Assembly (NCBI RefSeq): GCF_000942395.1
Contig: NZ_LN812103.1
Span: 1,100,906 to 1,164,905, forward strand
DNA length: 64,000 bases
Reading direction: 5' to 3'
From: Risungbinella massiliensis
GTDB taxonomy: Bacteria; Bacillota; Bacilli; Thermoactinomycetales; Thermoactinomycetaceae
In this document: positions 51,412 through 59,910 of the stretch, piece by piece
How positions within the stretch are numbered: position 1 is the stretch's first letter
How the letters are laid out: each line of letters starts with the position of its first letter
Program-made: the position numbers and the translations under genes
Notes under the pieces: model-generated
Database searches by the model: none
What the model was told of the DNA's origin: nothing
What the model saw: only the letters and a program-made list of their open reading frames with translations

Positions 51412-52188
51412 ATGGTGGAACAAAAAGTGGTCTATCTAACAGGAGCAGCTCAAGGGATTGGTTTTGAGATTGCCAAGAAGTTTGCTACTAACCATGCCAA
51501 AGTGGTATTAACTGATATGAACAAAGTAGGAGTCGAGAAGGCGGTTGCATCTCTTCGTGAGGAAGGATATGAGGCAATTGGATTGGAAGTAGATGTGACT
51601 AATGAAGAAGCGATCATCTCCTCTATTGAAAAAACGGTTGAGACCTTTGGTCAACTGGACATTTTGATTAACAACGCTGGTTTACAGCATGTTTCTCCCA
51701 TCGAAGAATTTCCAACAGATCGTTTTCAATTACTAATTCAGGTCATGCTTGTTGCTCCGTTTTTGACTACAAAACATGTGATGCCAATTATGAAAAAACA
51801 AGGTTACGGCAGAATCTTGAATATGGCATCGATCAATGGTCTGATCGGATTTGCGGGGAAAGCTGCATATAATAGTGCCAAACATGGTGTGATTGGTTTG
51901 ACGAAGGTGACAGCATTGGAAGGAGCCAAGTATGGTATTACCGCTAATGCGATTTGTCCGGGTTATGTAGATACTCCACTTGTACGAAATCAGCTACAAG
52001 ATTTAGCTAAAACACGAAATGTACCATTAGAGCGAGTGTTAGAAGAAGTGATCTATCCTTTGGTTCCACAACAACGTTTGTTAGATGTAGAAGAAATAGG
52101 AGAGTATGCACTATTTTTAGCTAGTGTAAAAGCAAAGGGTGTTACAGGACAAGCTGTTGTGATCGATGGGGGTTATACTGCACAATAA
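51412..52188 (+). CDS. bdhA: 3-hydroxybutyrate dehydrogenase (SDR family)
   Basis: 258 residues. NAD-binding TGAAQGIGFEIAKKFA (residues 10-25), NNAGLQHVSPIEEFP (about 90) typical of D-3-hydroxybutyrate dehydrogenases, catalytic Ser in MASINGLIGFAGK and Tyr/Lys in YNSAKHG (about 158). Ends VVIDGGYTAQ. It oxidises 3-hydroxybutyrate to acetoacetate. AAGGAGGAG lies before the ATG. Divergent from the GntP permease, with the 154-base spacer holding both promoters. Confidence 0.9.
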   Translation: MVEQKVVYLTGAAQGIGFEIAKKFATNHAKVVLTDMNKVGVEKAVASLREEGYEAIGLEVDVTNEEAIISSIEKTVETFGQLDILINNAGLQHVSPIEEFPTDRFQLLIQVMLVAPFLTTKHVMPIMKKQGYGRILNMASINGLIGFAGKAAYNSAKHGVIGLTKVTALEGAKYGITANAICPGYVDTPLVRNQLQDLAKTRNVPLERVLEEVIYPLVPQQRLLDVEEIGEYALFLASVKAKGVTGQAVVIDGGYTAQ

Positions 52189-52281
52189 TATCGAGCGGCT
52201 TTTTTTGGAATCGCTTTCTTCTATTTGCTTGTTTACTCTCATAGATTAAGAGGAAAAGGAAAAAAGAAGGAGGGGAAAAGT

Positions 52282-52980
52282 TTGGCACCACAATCTTTCT
52301 CGTTGGATCCAGAATTAGTAGGATATCTATCTCAAATGGCTAATAATGAACAACTTCAGCAAAAACACCTTCTTTTAGGAGAAGGGCTTAGTGGTAAGGT
52401 ATGGGAAGTCGAAGGTTATGCCATCAAGGTATATAAAGAGAACTACAGTGAAAAAGATGACTTTCGAATGTTGCAACGATTGGACGGGCATGCTGCTTTC
52501 CCTAAGTTGTTTTATGCGGATCAACATATGATGGTAACAGAGAAGGTAGATGGGGTCACGCTTGCTCAGATACGACAATCTGGAGAGAAGCTTGGAATGG
52601 ATATATATCAGCAGATGGAACGAAATGTCGAAGATTGTTATCGTCAAGGTATTATTGCAGATGACTTACATCTCAACAATCTCATGCTTGACCGACAGAA
52701 CAAAGTGAGAATCGTGGATGTAGGACGATTTGAGGTTACTTCTGTTCCGCAATACTATCGAGATCAGTTGATCGAAGACTTAGATGGTTTGAAGTATCAT
52801 GCGGGATTGTTTAGTTTTTCTTCTAAGCGCAAAAAGCACCGGAGACATCGGAGACATTCTTCATCTAGTTCTCGCAAACGCTATTACTCTTCCAGTTCTC
52901 GTCGTAGACATTATTCTTCTTCATCTGATCACCATCGTCGACGTAGAAGAAGACATCGTCGCTCATATTCCTCATCTTAA
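52282..52980 (+). CDS. Protein-kinase-like protein with Arg/Ser/His-rich C-terminal tail
   Basis: 232 residues from TTG 52282, placed after AAGGAGGGG; a TTG at 52225 has no such site. The N-lobe shows a Gly-rich loop and Lys: GEGLSGKVWEVEGYAIKVYK (about 34-53). The catalytic loop is DDLHLNNLMLD (about 132-142) and the metal motif is VDVGRF where DFG is usual. A small kinase of about 175 residues, like Bacillus YrzF/YbdM types. The last 55 residues are a low-complexity tail of RHRRHSSSSSRKRYYSSSS type that could be phosphorylated, or bind nucleic acid or polyphosphate. I know no named function. Confidence 0.7.
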   Translation: MAPQSFSLDPELVGYLSQMANNEQLQQKHLLLGEGLSGKVWEVEGYAIKVYKENYSEKDDFRMLQRLDGHAAFPKLFYADQHMMVTEKVDGVTLAQIRQSGEKLGMDIYQQMERNVEDCYRQGIIADDLHLNNLMLDRQNKVRIVDVGRFEVTSVPQYYRDQLIEDLDGLKYHAGLFSFSSKRKKHRRHRRHSSSSSRKRYYSSSSRRRHYSSSSDHHRRRRRRHRRSYSSS

Positions 52981-53000
52981 GAGGTATTGATAGATAAATT

Positions 53001-53034
53001 AACAAGCACTGGGCTTATTACCCCAGTGTTTGTT
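53001..53034 (+). terminator. Rho-independent terminator
   Basis: AACAAGCACTGGG and CCCAGTGTTTGTT pair (one G-U) with a T-rich tail. Confidence 0.75.
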
Positions 53035-53165
53035 TTGTTGGGTTGGCATTCTCCTAAAATGTTACTGAAATAAAACTGTTCATTGTACTCTATACTTTCG
53101 CGCGTAAATGGAGTAGAGTGAAACCAATTAAACTTTCGAGTAACGAATTAAATGAGGAGAATAAA

Positions 53166-54080
53166 ATGAAGAAGAAACATTTTTTGCTTCTTATGCTGTT
53201 AGCTATTTTATGGGGTGCATCCTTTTTATGGATTCGTGTTGCTGCTCCAAGTTTTGGTCCATTTGTTTTAATGGATTTACGGGTATTAGTCGCAGCTGGA
53301 GTTTTAGGGATTTATGCTTGGATACGAAAAAAGAAGATCGATCTTTACGCCAACTGGAAAGATTTCCTTATATTAGGTGCGATCAATGCAGCGATTCCTT
53401 TTACTTTGATTGCATACTCAGAGCTGGTAGTCTCTTCTTCTCTTGCCTCCATTTTGAATGCTCTTACCCCACTTTGCACTGCTGTGGTGGCTTGGATGTG
53501 GGTAAAAGATCCTCTCAGGTGGAAAAAAATAACAGGACTTCTGGTAGGGGTAGCAGGTGTGATGGTATTAGTTGGATTGGATTTAGGTCAAGAAGTAGAT
53601 TCAAAAGTCTTTTATTTAGCAGTTGTTTGCTCCCTCGTTGCAACCATCTCTTATGCTTTTGGTGGTGTCTATATTTCCAAGTATCTAAAAAAAGTAGATA
53701 CTCTCTCTTTCTCAATTGGACAACAAGTTAGTGCAGGGATTTGGTTGCTCCCGTTTGCCCTGACGCATCTTCCCACTACAATGCCTACTTGGCAAGCATG
53801 GGCAAGTCTAGCAATGCTGGCTATTGTTTCGACTGCAATCGCCTATTTAATCTACTTCTCCTTGATTCAAAGTATCGGATCTATCCGTACTCTTATGGTC
53901 ACTTTCTTAAACCCGATATTTGGCACGATTTTTGGGGCTATTTTATTACATGAACCGGTATCTTCTAATTTATTTATAGGACTAATCCTAATTTTATTTA
54001 GCATTTTTCTTGTTTCCAATCTTTCAGAGAAAAAAGAAGAAGTTCCTGTTTCGGATCTCGCCAAGAAGACAGCCTCTTAA
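53166..54080 (+). CDS. EamA/DMT-family transporter
   Basis: 304 residues from ATG 53166 (GAGGAG upstream; an earlier GTG adds a polar leader). Ten membrane segments in two EamA repeats: LLAILWGASFLWIRVAAPSF (about 10-30), and the second repeat from about 155 (VATISYAFGGVYISKYL). Family members export metabolites or amino acids; substrate unknown. Ends in a Lys/Glu-rich tail. Confidence 0.85.
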   Translation: MKKKHFLLLMLLAILWGASFLWIRVAAPSFGPFVLMDLRVLVAAGVLGIYAWIRKKKIDLYANWKDFLILGAINAAIPFTLIAYSELVVSSSLASILNALTPLCTAVVAWMWVKDPLRWKKITGLLVGVAGVMVLVGLDLGQEVDSKVFYLAVVCSLVATISYAFGGVYISKYLKKVDTLSFSIGQQVSAGIWLLPFALTHLPTTMPTWQAWASLAMLAIVSTAIAYLIYFSLIQSIGSIRTLMVTFLNPIFGTIFGAILLHEPVSSNLFIGLILILFSIFLVSNLSEKKEEVPVSDLAKKTAS

Positions 54081-54095
54081 AAAAGGCTGTTTTTC
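54069..54095 (+). terminator. Rho-independent terminator
   Basis: ACAGCCT and AGGCTGT with an 8-base loop, then TTTTTC; the left arm is inside the end of the EamA gene. Confidence 0.7.
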
Positions 54096-54258
54096 TATTC
54101 GGACTTGTGAAGGTAAAAGGTATGTTGCCAAATTTTTATATTTTTTTAACAAATTTAAAACTCCATTGAACAGACTATTTAGATCAGGTAATCTTAAGAT
54201 GACTTACTCTTTAGATTAACGGAAGCAATCAGACAGAAGAGCAGAAAGGGGATCCTGC

Positions 54259-56028
54259 GTGAGTAAACCAACAAGTAGTTTGAATAATAGTATGCAACAA
54301 TTTCAAATGGTTATGGAATTGGAAAGTTTACGTACAGAAGTTCCGACGATATCCTACTCTAAAGAGAGAGCAGCCCATATAACTGGCGGCACTTCCAAAA
54401 TGGTATCTAAAGCAGCATTGTTTACCTTGGCATTATCTACAGGTGTGATGATGTATGGTACCGATGCAAGTGCAGCAGCAAAAGATACCGAGAAATCGGA
54501 TAAGAAAACAAATATAACACAAGAAAAATCAACGAAGAAAACAGCTACTAAACAAACGAAATCTTCTACGAAGAAAAAGACGGAAACAAAAAAGAAGATC
54601 GAGGTCAACGTAAAATCGTCTTCGAAATTGAAGAAGACCAGTTCTGTTGAAAAAGATCTGAAGAAAACAACAAAATCTACTAACACGACCAAGTCAACTC
54701 AATCGCAAGCAGAGACTAAAAAGACAAAAACAACAAAGGTTCAAGAGAAAAAGCAGGTTACAAAACCTACTGATTCAGCTCAACCGAAAGCAGAGACTAA
54801 AAAGACAGAGACAAAAAAGGTAGCGACTAAGAAAACAGAGGCAACGAAAGTAGTAGTACGAGACGGTGCCAAAACGATCACAACGAAACAATCTACTCCA
54901 AAGGCAACGACAAAAGAAACAGCTACTAAGGAAACTCCAGCAAAGGTAGTTACAAAAGAAGTGATCATCCCGGCTGATGGACAGATCAATCTAGATGAGC
55001 TCCGTGCTAACTTGCGTAAAGAGCTTAAGTTACAAGAAAAAGATAAACTAGAATTAATCGTGAAGCAGCAACCTGCTGTTCAGACACCAGTGCCTGTGGT
55101 GGAGGTTGAACCAGTGAAACAAGAGCAACCACCAGTTCAAGTGGAGGTTGAACCTGTTAAGAAAGAAGAAACACCAGCACCATCTTATCAACAAGAGGCA
55201 CCTAAGAAAAAAGCCGATAAACCTGTGAAGAAAAAGAAATGGACTTATAAAAAGAATACTTCCAATACACAAAAAGAAGAATCTGCACCAGTTCAGGTAG
55301 ATATACCAGAAGTCCCTACAACTCCAATTATGGTAACTCCATTGCCAGAAAATATGGAGAGTAGAGACAATCAGGAGAGCGGAGATCATCAGGTTACCCT
55401 AAGTAGTATTTTTACTTCGTTATTTGAGACACCAGTTAACAAAAACACAGGAACCATGACATTCTCCTTACTTAGTCTCGAATCAAACAAACAAGATAAT
55501 CCAGGGAACCAATCGGAAAATGAGGGCCGCTCAGAAGGATCAGAGAACAAGCCATCTCCTGAGGTAGTAGAAGAACAACCAAGCATGCCGGAATTGTTTG
55601 GAGAGACTCGTGACATCTTAGCGTTGGAAAAATCAATATTAGAAAGCGAAACGCCAACTGTAAGTAACGAAACTCCATCTGTAAGTACAGATATTCCTGC
55701 TATAACCGAACCTACTAATGAAAATGTTCCATCATCTGATATGACTGTCCCATCTCCAGATCAAAAGGATTCGTTGATCGTTCAGGGACCTTCTAACAAT
55801 ACTGGTAACAATAATACTGTAATAGGAGGACAAGATGTTGTAACCAATCAAAGTGGGAAAACATCTACCTCTCAAGACAAAATCGGTCCAGATGCTCCTA
55901 AGACAATAGATGGCGGAGAGCTTCCAGATACTGCAAGTAATGATCTAGGTACTGCAGTATTGGGTGGTACCGCAGCTTTGGCTGGAGCAATTTATCTTAC
56001 AAGACGCCAAAGAACCAAAACGGAATAA
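54259..56028 (+). CDS. Lys/Thr-rich cell-wall-anchored surface protein with LPDTA sorting signal
   Basis: 589 residues, GTG start after AAAGGGG. A polar N-terminal extension of about 48 residues precedes a signal-peptide-like core (KAALFTLALSTGVMMYG) ending DASAAA. Then come a repetitive Lys/Thr/Ser/Glu domain (about 75-240), a Pro/Glu/Val-rich stretch (270-310, repeats of VEVEPVK), and a Ser/Asn/Pro-rich C-terminal half. The end is GGELPDTASN, a hydrophobic segment (TAVLGGTAALAGAIYL) and TRRQRTK. This is a sortase signal of LPxTA type, as used by class D sortases. No sortase gene is in the window. Ligand unknown. Confidence 0.75.
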   Translation: MSKPTSSLNNSMQQFQMVMELESLRTEVPTISYSKERAAHITGGTSKMVSKAALFTLALSTGVMMYGTDASAAAKDTEKSDKKTNITQEKSTKKTATKQTKSSTKKKTETKKKIEVNVKSSSKLKKTSSVEKDLKKTTKSTNTTKSTQSQAETKKTKTTKVQEKKQVTKPTDSAQPKAETKKTETKKVATKKTEATKVVVRDGAKTITTKQSTPKATTKETATKETPAKVVTKEVIIPADGQINLDELRANLRKELKLQEKDKLELIVKQQPAVQTPVPVVEVEPVKQEQPPVQVEVEPVKKEETPAPSYQQEAPKKKADKPVKKKKWTYKKNTSNTQKEESAPVQVDIPEVPTTPIMVTPLPENMESRDNQESGDHQVTLSSIFTSLFETPVNKNTGTMTFSLLSLESNKQDNPGNQSENEGRSEGSENKPSPEVVEEQPSMPELFGETRDILALEKSILESETPTVSNETPSVSTDIPAITEPTNENVPSSDMTVPSPDQKDSLIVQGPSNNTGNNNTVIGGQDVVTNQSGKTSTSQDKIGPDAPKTIDGGELPDTASNDLGTAVLGGTAALAGAIYLTRRQRTKTE

Positions 56029-56037
56029 GTTACCGAC

Positions 56038-56072
56038 AAAAGATCCTTCTGTATACTCAGAGGGATCTTTTA
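56038..56072 (+). terminator. Rho-independent terminator
   Basis: AAAAGATCC and GGATCTTTT arms with inner CTCTGA-like pairing (TTCTG/CAGAG), followed by T-rich sequence. Confidence 0.7.
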
Positions 56073-56131
56073 TGCTTAAATCATAAAAATAAAAGACCAA
56101 TCTAGCGAAGAGCCAGATTGGTTATGCACAA

Positions 56132-56440
56132 CTATTGTAGTATATCGTTGATTGTATCTGGAACGTAAAATCCATTATATCGCTTCCAGAATAAGAGATC
56201 TTTGTCTTCGGACTTTTGACAAATATCTGTGAAGAGCAATTGCCATTCTTTTGATGTTTCACAAGGAATATCCTTGTCTGAAATAAATTGATCTAATACT
56301 GTTGCGATTGATACACGAGCAGCGTAATACTCACTCCAGTGCATCTCTAGATAATTTTCTCTAGCGAGTTTTGTCACGTGTGTAAGATAGGAAGCGATTA
56401 GTTCCTTCATTTCTGACTGATTGATCCATTTGTTTTCCAT
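56132..56440 (-). CDS. Small hypothetical protein, helical
   Basis: 102 residues, not recognised. The ATG at 56440 has a perfect AGGAGGAA site. Mostly helical, with several aromatic residues (YLEMHWSEYYAARVSIATVL) and three Cys-containing positions in the second half (DIPCETSKEW, TDICQKSED). No signal peptide or membrane segment. Monocistronic; it points away from the helD gene. Confidence 0.6.
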   Translation of the reverse strand: MENKWINQSEMKELIASYLTHVTKLARENYLEMHWSEYYAARVSIATVLDQFISDKDIPCETSKEWQLLFTDICQKSEDKDLLFWKRYNGFYVPDTINDILQ

Positions 56441-56491
56441 AGATAGTTCCTCCTTATAATAAATAGGTTTTATTCAAGGAGGGACATAGAG

Positions 56492-56546
56492 TCCACACCT
56501 TGAATCCATATCACGGCTGTACCATCAGATGGATTCAAGGTGTGGA
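56492..56546. repeat. Perfect 18-base inverted repeat, 19-base loop
   Basis: TCCACACCTTGAATCCAT (56492-56509) and ATGGATTCAAGGTGTGGA (56529-56546). It lies between divergent genes, with no T run after it, so it is not a classical terminator. Possible MITE, regulatory stem or nuclease-resistant leader; nothing else was seen in 56547-56690 apart from the helD promoter area. Confidence 0.7.
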
Positions 56547-56701
56547 GTTGTGCTCGCTTAGATTAACATAATTCAGAAGATAATTTCAATAACTTTCTAT
56601 TGAACAAGTTCAAATTATCACTTGAAGAAACCTCATACCCTCATATTCAAAAGTTGGAGGTATTTGGTATATAATGAAAACTTCGAAAGGATGTGAGCGG
56701 A

Positions 56702-58696
56702 ATGAAAGATCAAGAATTGGAACATGCAAAGTTGTCAGAAACGGTCCATTATATGAAGGAACAATTGTCGATCAAACAACAAATTCCTCGGTATACTGGT
56801 AAAGAACTGGTCGAGCAGGCATTAGATGATCAACGTCAACTACAGATTCAGGCGTTAAAACGAGCTTTGCCCTCTCCATATTTTGGACGGATTGATTTTC
56901 AAGAACAAGGAAAAGAAGGCTTTTTACCATACTACATAGGAAAACATGGCGTAGAAGGGGAGAATCAACAGATCCTAGTTGTGGATTGGCGTGCACCACT
57001 TGCTAGTATGTTCTATTCTTTTTCAGGGGCTAGTAGTCAAGCTGAATATGTAGCTCCTGAGGGGTTAATAGAAGGTGAAATTGCACTAAAACGCCATTTA
57101 CATATACGAGAACAAGAACTAGAGAGGCTCGTCGATAGTTATATAAAAGGGGAAGAAGGAAGTGGAGGGGGAGACGAATATCTACTTTCTTTGCTAGAAG
57201 AAAAGAAAGACAGCAAATTACGAGATATTGTCTCCACCATTCAACAAGAACAAGATCAAATGATTCGAACGGAAAAAGATCAAGCAGTAGTTATTCAAGG
57301 GGTTCCTGGGTCGGGAAAAACAACGGTTGCCCTTCACCGGCTGGCATTTCTGCTTTATCAGTATCAAGAACAGCTAAAACCAGAGAAAATGATCATCTTT
57401 GCCCCAAACCGGATGTTTCTCGATTATATTTCGGATGTATTACCTGAGTTAGGCGTGGGCGGGGTTCAGCAGACTACTTTTTGGGAGTGGGCACAATCTA
57501 TTTTAGAGGAACCGTTCACTTTTGGAGGAGACAGTGAAAAGACACAAGTGAAAGGTTCATTGGCATATAAGGAAGCCTTAGAAAAGTGGTTCCAATCTTG
57601 GACCCAGACCCGTCTTCCTAAAAAGTCGATTCCCTTATGGAGAAATAAAGAAATATCATTAGATTTATTAGAAAAATGGTTCACACAAGAATATCGCCAT
57701 GAGCCTTTTGCCAAACGGATCGAGCGGATTGCGGCCAGATTGGAACGGCAAGTGGAGATGGAACATCGGGATATTCGGGGGATAGATCCTCGTGGTCAGT
57801 GGAAAAAAGAAGCAATGAAACTGATTCGCTCCACAGTGAAGAGTTGGAAAGTGCCGAAGGTGACTGAGTTGTATCGTCAATTTCATAAGGGATATTGGAA
57901 TGAAAAGTCAAAAACATCATGGGAATGGAGCGATTTGGCTCCCTTGCTATTTCTTCATCACCAACTATATGGTGTTCCAAGTGAGTGGCAATACCAGCAC
58001 GTGGTCGTAGATGAAGCGCAGGACTATTCTCCGTTTCAAATGGAAGTATTGAAGCAGCATGCAAGAGGAAGTTCATTTACCATTTTAGGGGATTTGCTCC
58101 AAACGATTTATCCAGAAAGAGGAATTCATCATTGGGAACAGTTTTTGTCTCTATTTCCATCTAATCGGTTCATTCTATTTCGCTTAACCCGTAGTTATCG
58201 TTCTACTCAAGAGATTATTCAATTTGCCAATAAGATTATTGCACCTTTTGTCGATCAGGAGCTATTAGCGGAGGCTGTCTCCCGTACGGGTGAATTGGTG
58301 ACTTGTACCAAAGGATCCAAACAAGTTGTTCAGGTTGCGTTAACAGGCAAATTGGAAGAATTGAAGAGAAAAGGTCATAAAACAATTGCGATTATCGTTC
58401 GGAATGAAGAAGCGGCAAATGATTGGTCTAGGTGGTTGCAAATTCAAAAAATATCAGTTCAACAGCTTAGTTCTCACCAAGATCAGTATATGGGTGGGAT
58501 TTCTATTGTGCCCATTCCGCTTAGTAAAGGGATGGAATTCGATGCGGTTCTGTTAGTAGATGTAACCAAGGAGAATTATCCGCTAGAAGAACACCATGCC
58601 AAACTACTCTTTGTAGGATGCACGAGAGCACTTCATGAATTGCACCTATTTACAGTAGGTGAGTTTAGTTCATTGATTCCTTTGAAAACTGACTAA
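56702..58696 (+). CDS. helD: HelD-type helicase, RNA polymerase recycling factor
   Basis: 664 residues from ATG 56702 (AAAGGA upstream). N-terminal helical hairpin (about 1-60) that in HelD reaches the secondary channel of RNA polymerase. Superfamily 1 motor: VIQGVPGSGKTTVALHRLAF (about 197-216, Walker A), VVVDEAQDYSPFQMEVL (about 433, Walker B), TILGDLLQTIYPERG and RLTRSYRSTQEIIQFA (motif IV), KGMEFDAVLLVDV near the end. About 100 residues shorter than Bacillus subtilis HelD (774), mostly in the arm. It rescues stalled RNA polymerase using ATP. Confidence 0.85.
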   Translation: MKDQELEHAKLSETVHYMKEQLSIKQQIPRYTGKELVEQALDDQRQLQIQALKRALPSPYFGRIDFQEQGKEGFLPYYIGKHGVEGENQQILVVDWRAPLASMFYSFSGASSQAEYVAPEGLIEGEIALKRHLHIREQELERLVDSYIKGEEGSGGGDEYLLSLLEEKKDSKLRDIVSTIQQEQDQMIRTEKDQAVVIQGVPGSGKTTVALHRLAFLLYQYQEQLKPEKMIIFAPNRMFLDYISDVLPELGVGGVQQTTFWEWAQSILEEPFTFGGDSEKTQVKGSLAYKEALEKWFQSWTQTRLPKKSIPLWRNKEISLDLLEKWFTQEYRHEPFAKRIERIAARLERQVEMEHRDIRGIDPRGQWKKEAMKLIRSTVKSWKVPKVTELYRQFHKGYWNEKSKTSWEWSDLAPLLFLHHQLYGVPSEWQYQHVVVDEAQDYSPFQMEVLKQHARGSSFTILGDLLQTIYPERGIHHWEQFLSLFPSNRFILFRLTRSYRSTQEIIQFANKIIAPFVDQELLAEAVSRTGELVTCTKGSKQVVQVALTGKLEELKRKGHKTIAIIVRNEEAANDWSRWLQIQKISVQQLSSHQDQYMGGISIVPIPLSKGMEFDAVLLVDVTKENYPLEEHHAKLLFVGCTRALHELHLFTVGEFSSLIPLKTD

Positions 58697-58752
58697 TTTT
58701 TATAGGAAGAGGTCAAACTAAGGTTATCATTTCCGGAAAATAGGTGACCAAT

Positions 58753-59508
58753 ATGACCAATGAACAAAATCCTGATTTCACACCAGATTCACCCAATATG
58801 CCGCCTGCAAAACCAGCAGAGGACGATTCCAACCGCCGCAAAAATAGCGTAATTAATGCCATTCAATCACTGGGACAGACGAATGTTCCGCAATTAGAAT
58901 CTAACATTCACTGTCTGTCTGTAATTGGACAGATTGAAGGACATCTAGTGATGCCACCACAAAACAAAACTACAAAGTATGAACATGTAATTCCGCAAAT
59001 TGTTGCCGCTGAGCAAAACCCAAAGATAGACGGTATGATTATCCTCTTAAATACAGTGGGAGGAGATGTAGAAGCTGGGCTTGCGATTGCAGAAATGATC
59101 GCAACGATGAGTAAACCTACCGTCTCGATTGTATTAGGGGGAGGTCACAGTATTGGGGTACCGATTGCAGTGGCAGCACAGCGTTCTTTTATAGCGGAAA
59201 CAGCTACCATGACCATCCATCCTGTTCGGTTAACTGGATTGGTGATCGGAGTTCCTCAAACATTTGAGTACTTAGAGCGGATGCAGGAACGTGTTACCAA
59301 GTTTGTTTCCTCCCATTCACATATTACAGAAGAAAAGTTCAAAGAGCTGATGTTCCGGACAGGCGATCTTGCACGTGATATCGGAACCAATGTGATTGGT
59401 GCTGATGCGGTAGAGTATGGACTGATTGATCAAGTTGGTGGAATCTCCTCTGCGATCAAAGAACTAAATGCCATGATTGAGGCTCGTAAACAGGAGATTT
59501 TGCAATGA
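58753..59508 (+). CDS. tepA: ClpP-like protease TepA (translocation-enhancing protein)
   Basis: 251 residues from ATG 58753 (AGGTGA upstream). ClpP/crotonase fold: substrate groove [19 protein letters not shown], catalytic Ser in [16 protein letters not shown] (about 140) and His in [10 protein letters not shown] (about 158). The N-terminal 45 residues are a polar, Pro/Asn-rich extension. Orthologue of Bacillus YmfB/TepA by neighbours too: ylzJ and spoIIIE/ftsK follow. Thought to aid protein export and degrade peptides; start of a housekeeping block. Confidence 0.9.
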   Translation: MTNEQNPDFTPDSPNMPPAKPAEDDSNRRKNSVINAIQSLGQTNVPQLESNIHCLSVIGQIEGHLVMPPQNKTTKYEHVIPQIVAAEQNPKIDGMIILLNTVGGDVEAGLAIAEMIATMSKPTVSIVLGGGHSIGVPIAVAAQRSFIAETATMTIHPVRLTGLVIGVPQTFEYLERMQERVTKFVSSHSHITEEKFKELMFRTGDLARDIGTNVIGADAVEYGLIDQVGGISSAIKELNAMIEARKQEILQ

Positions 59509-59726
59509 TCCATTGGACTATTTATCCAACAGAGTATGTAGCTAGCCAATTTACTCCGGAAACATCTCTTCACATCGAAGAAGTCATGATACAGGGGATC
59601 TCGGTACAAATACTTGTCCAAGAAAATGGGGAAGCTCAAATCTTTCGAGTGTTAAGTAGTGATCCACAAGATTATTTACGTGCTGAGTTACAACCTGGCA
59701 CTGCTGTCACGTTAGGTGTCAACTAA
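59505..59726 (+). CDS. ylzJ: YlzJ-like protein
   Basis: 73 residues, start overlapping the tepA stop (ATGA). Small soluble protein with [11 protein letters not shown], the YlzJ N-terminus, ending [13 protein letters not shown]. Function unknown in all members, but always next to tepA in Bacillales, which fits here. Confidence 0.85.
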   Translation: MIHWTIYPTEYVASQFTPETSLHIEEVMIQGISVQILVQENGEAQIFRVLSSDPQDYLRAELQPGTAVTLGVN

Positions 59727-59732
59727 ATAATT

Positions 59733-59776
59733 AGGACAAATAAAAGCACATGTTAGCTTTATTTGTCCTTTTTCTT
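59733..59776 (+). terminator. Rho-independent terminator
   Basis: AGGACAAATAAA and TTTATTTGTCCT form a 12-base stem around a loop with GC/GC closing pairs, followed by TTTTTC. Ends tepA-ylzJ. Confidence 0.85.
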
Positions 59777-59910
59777 TTCGTACACTTTTGGATAAAAAAT
59801 GGAAGAGTGAATATCCGTTGCGACTTCCAAAAAATTCCGCCTATCCTACCAGTTGGTCATCTTTTCCTGCTATAATAGGGAATGGACTGGCATGATGTTG
59901 AGGTGGAATT

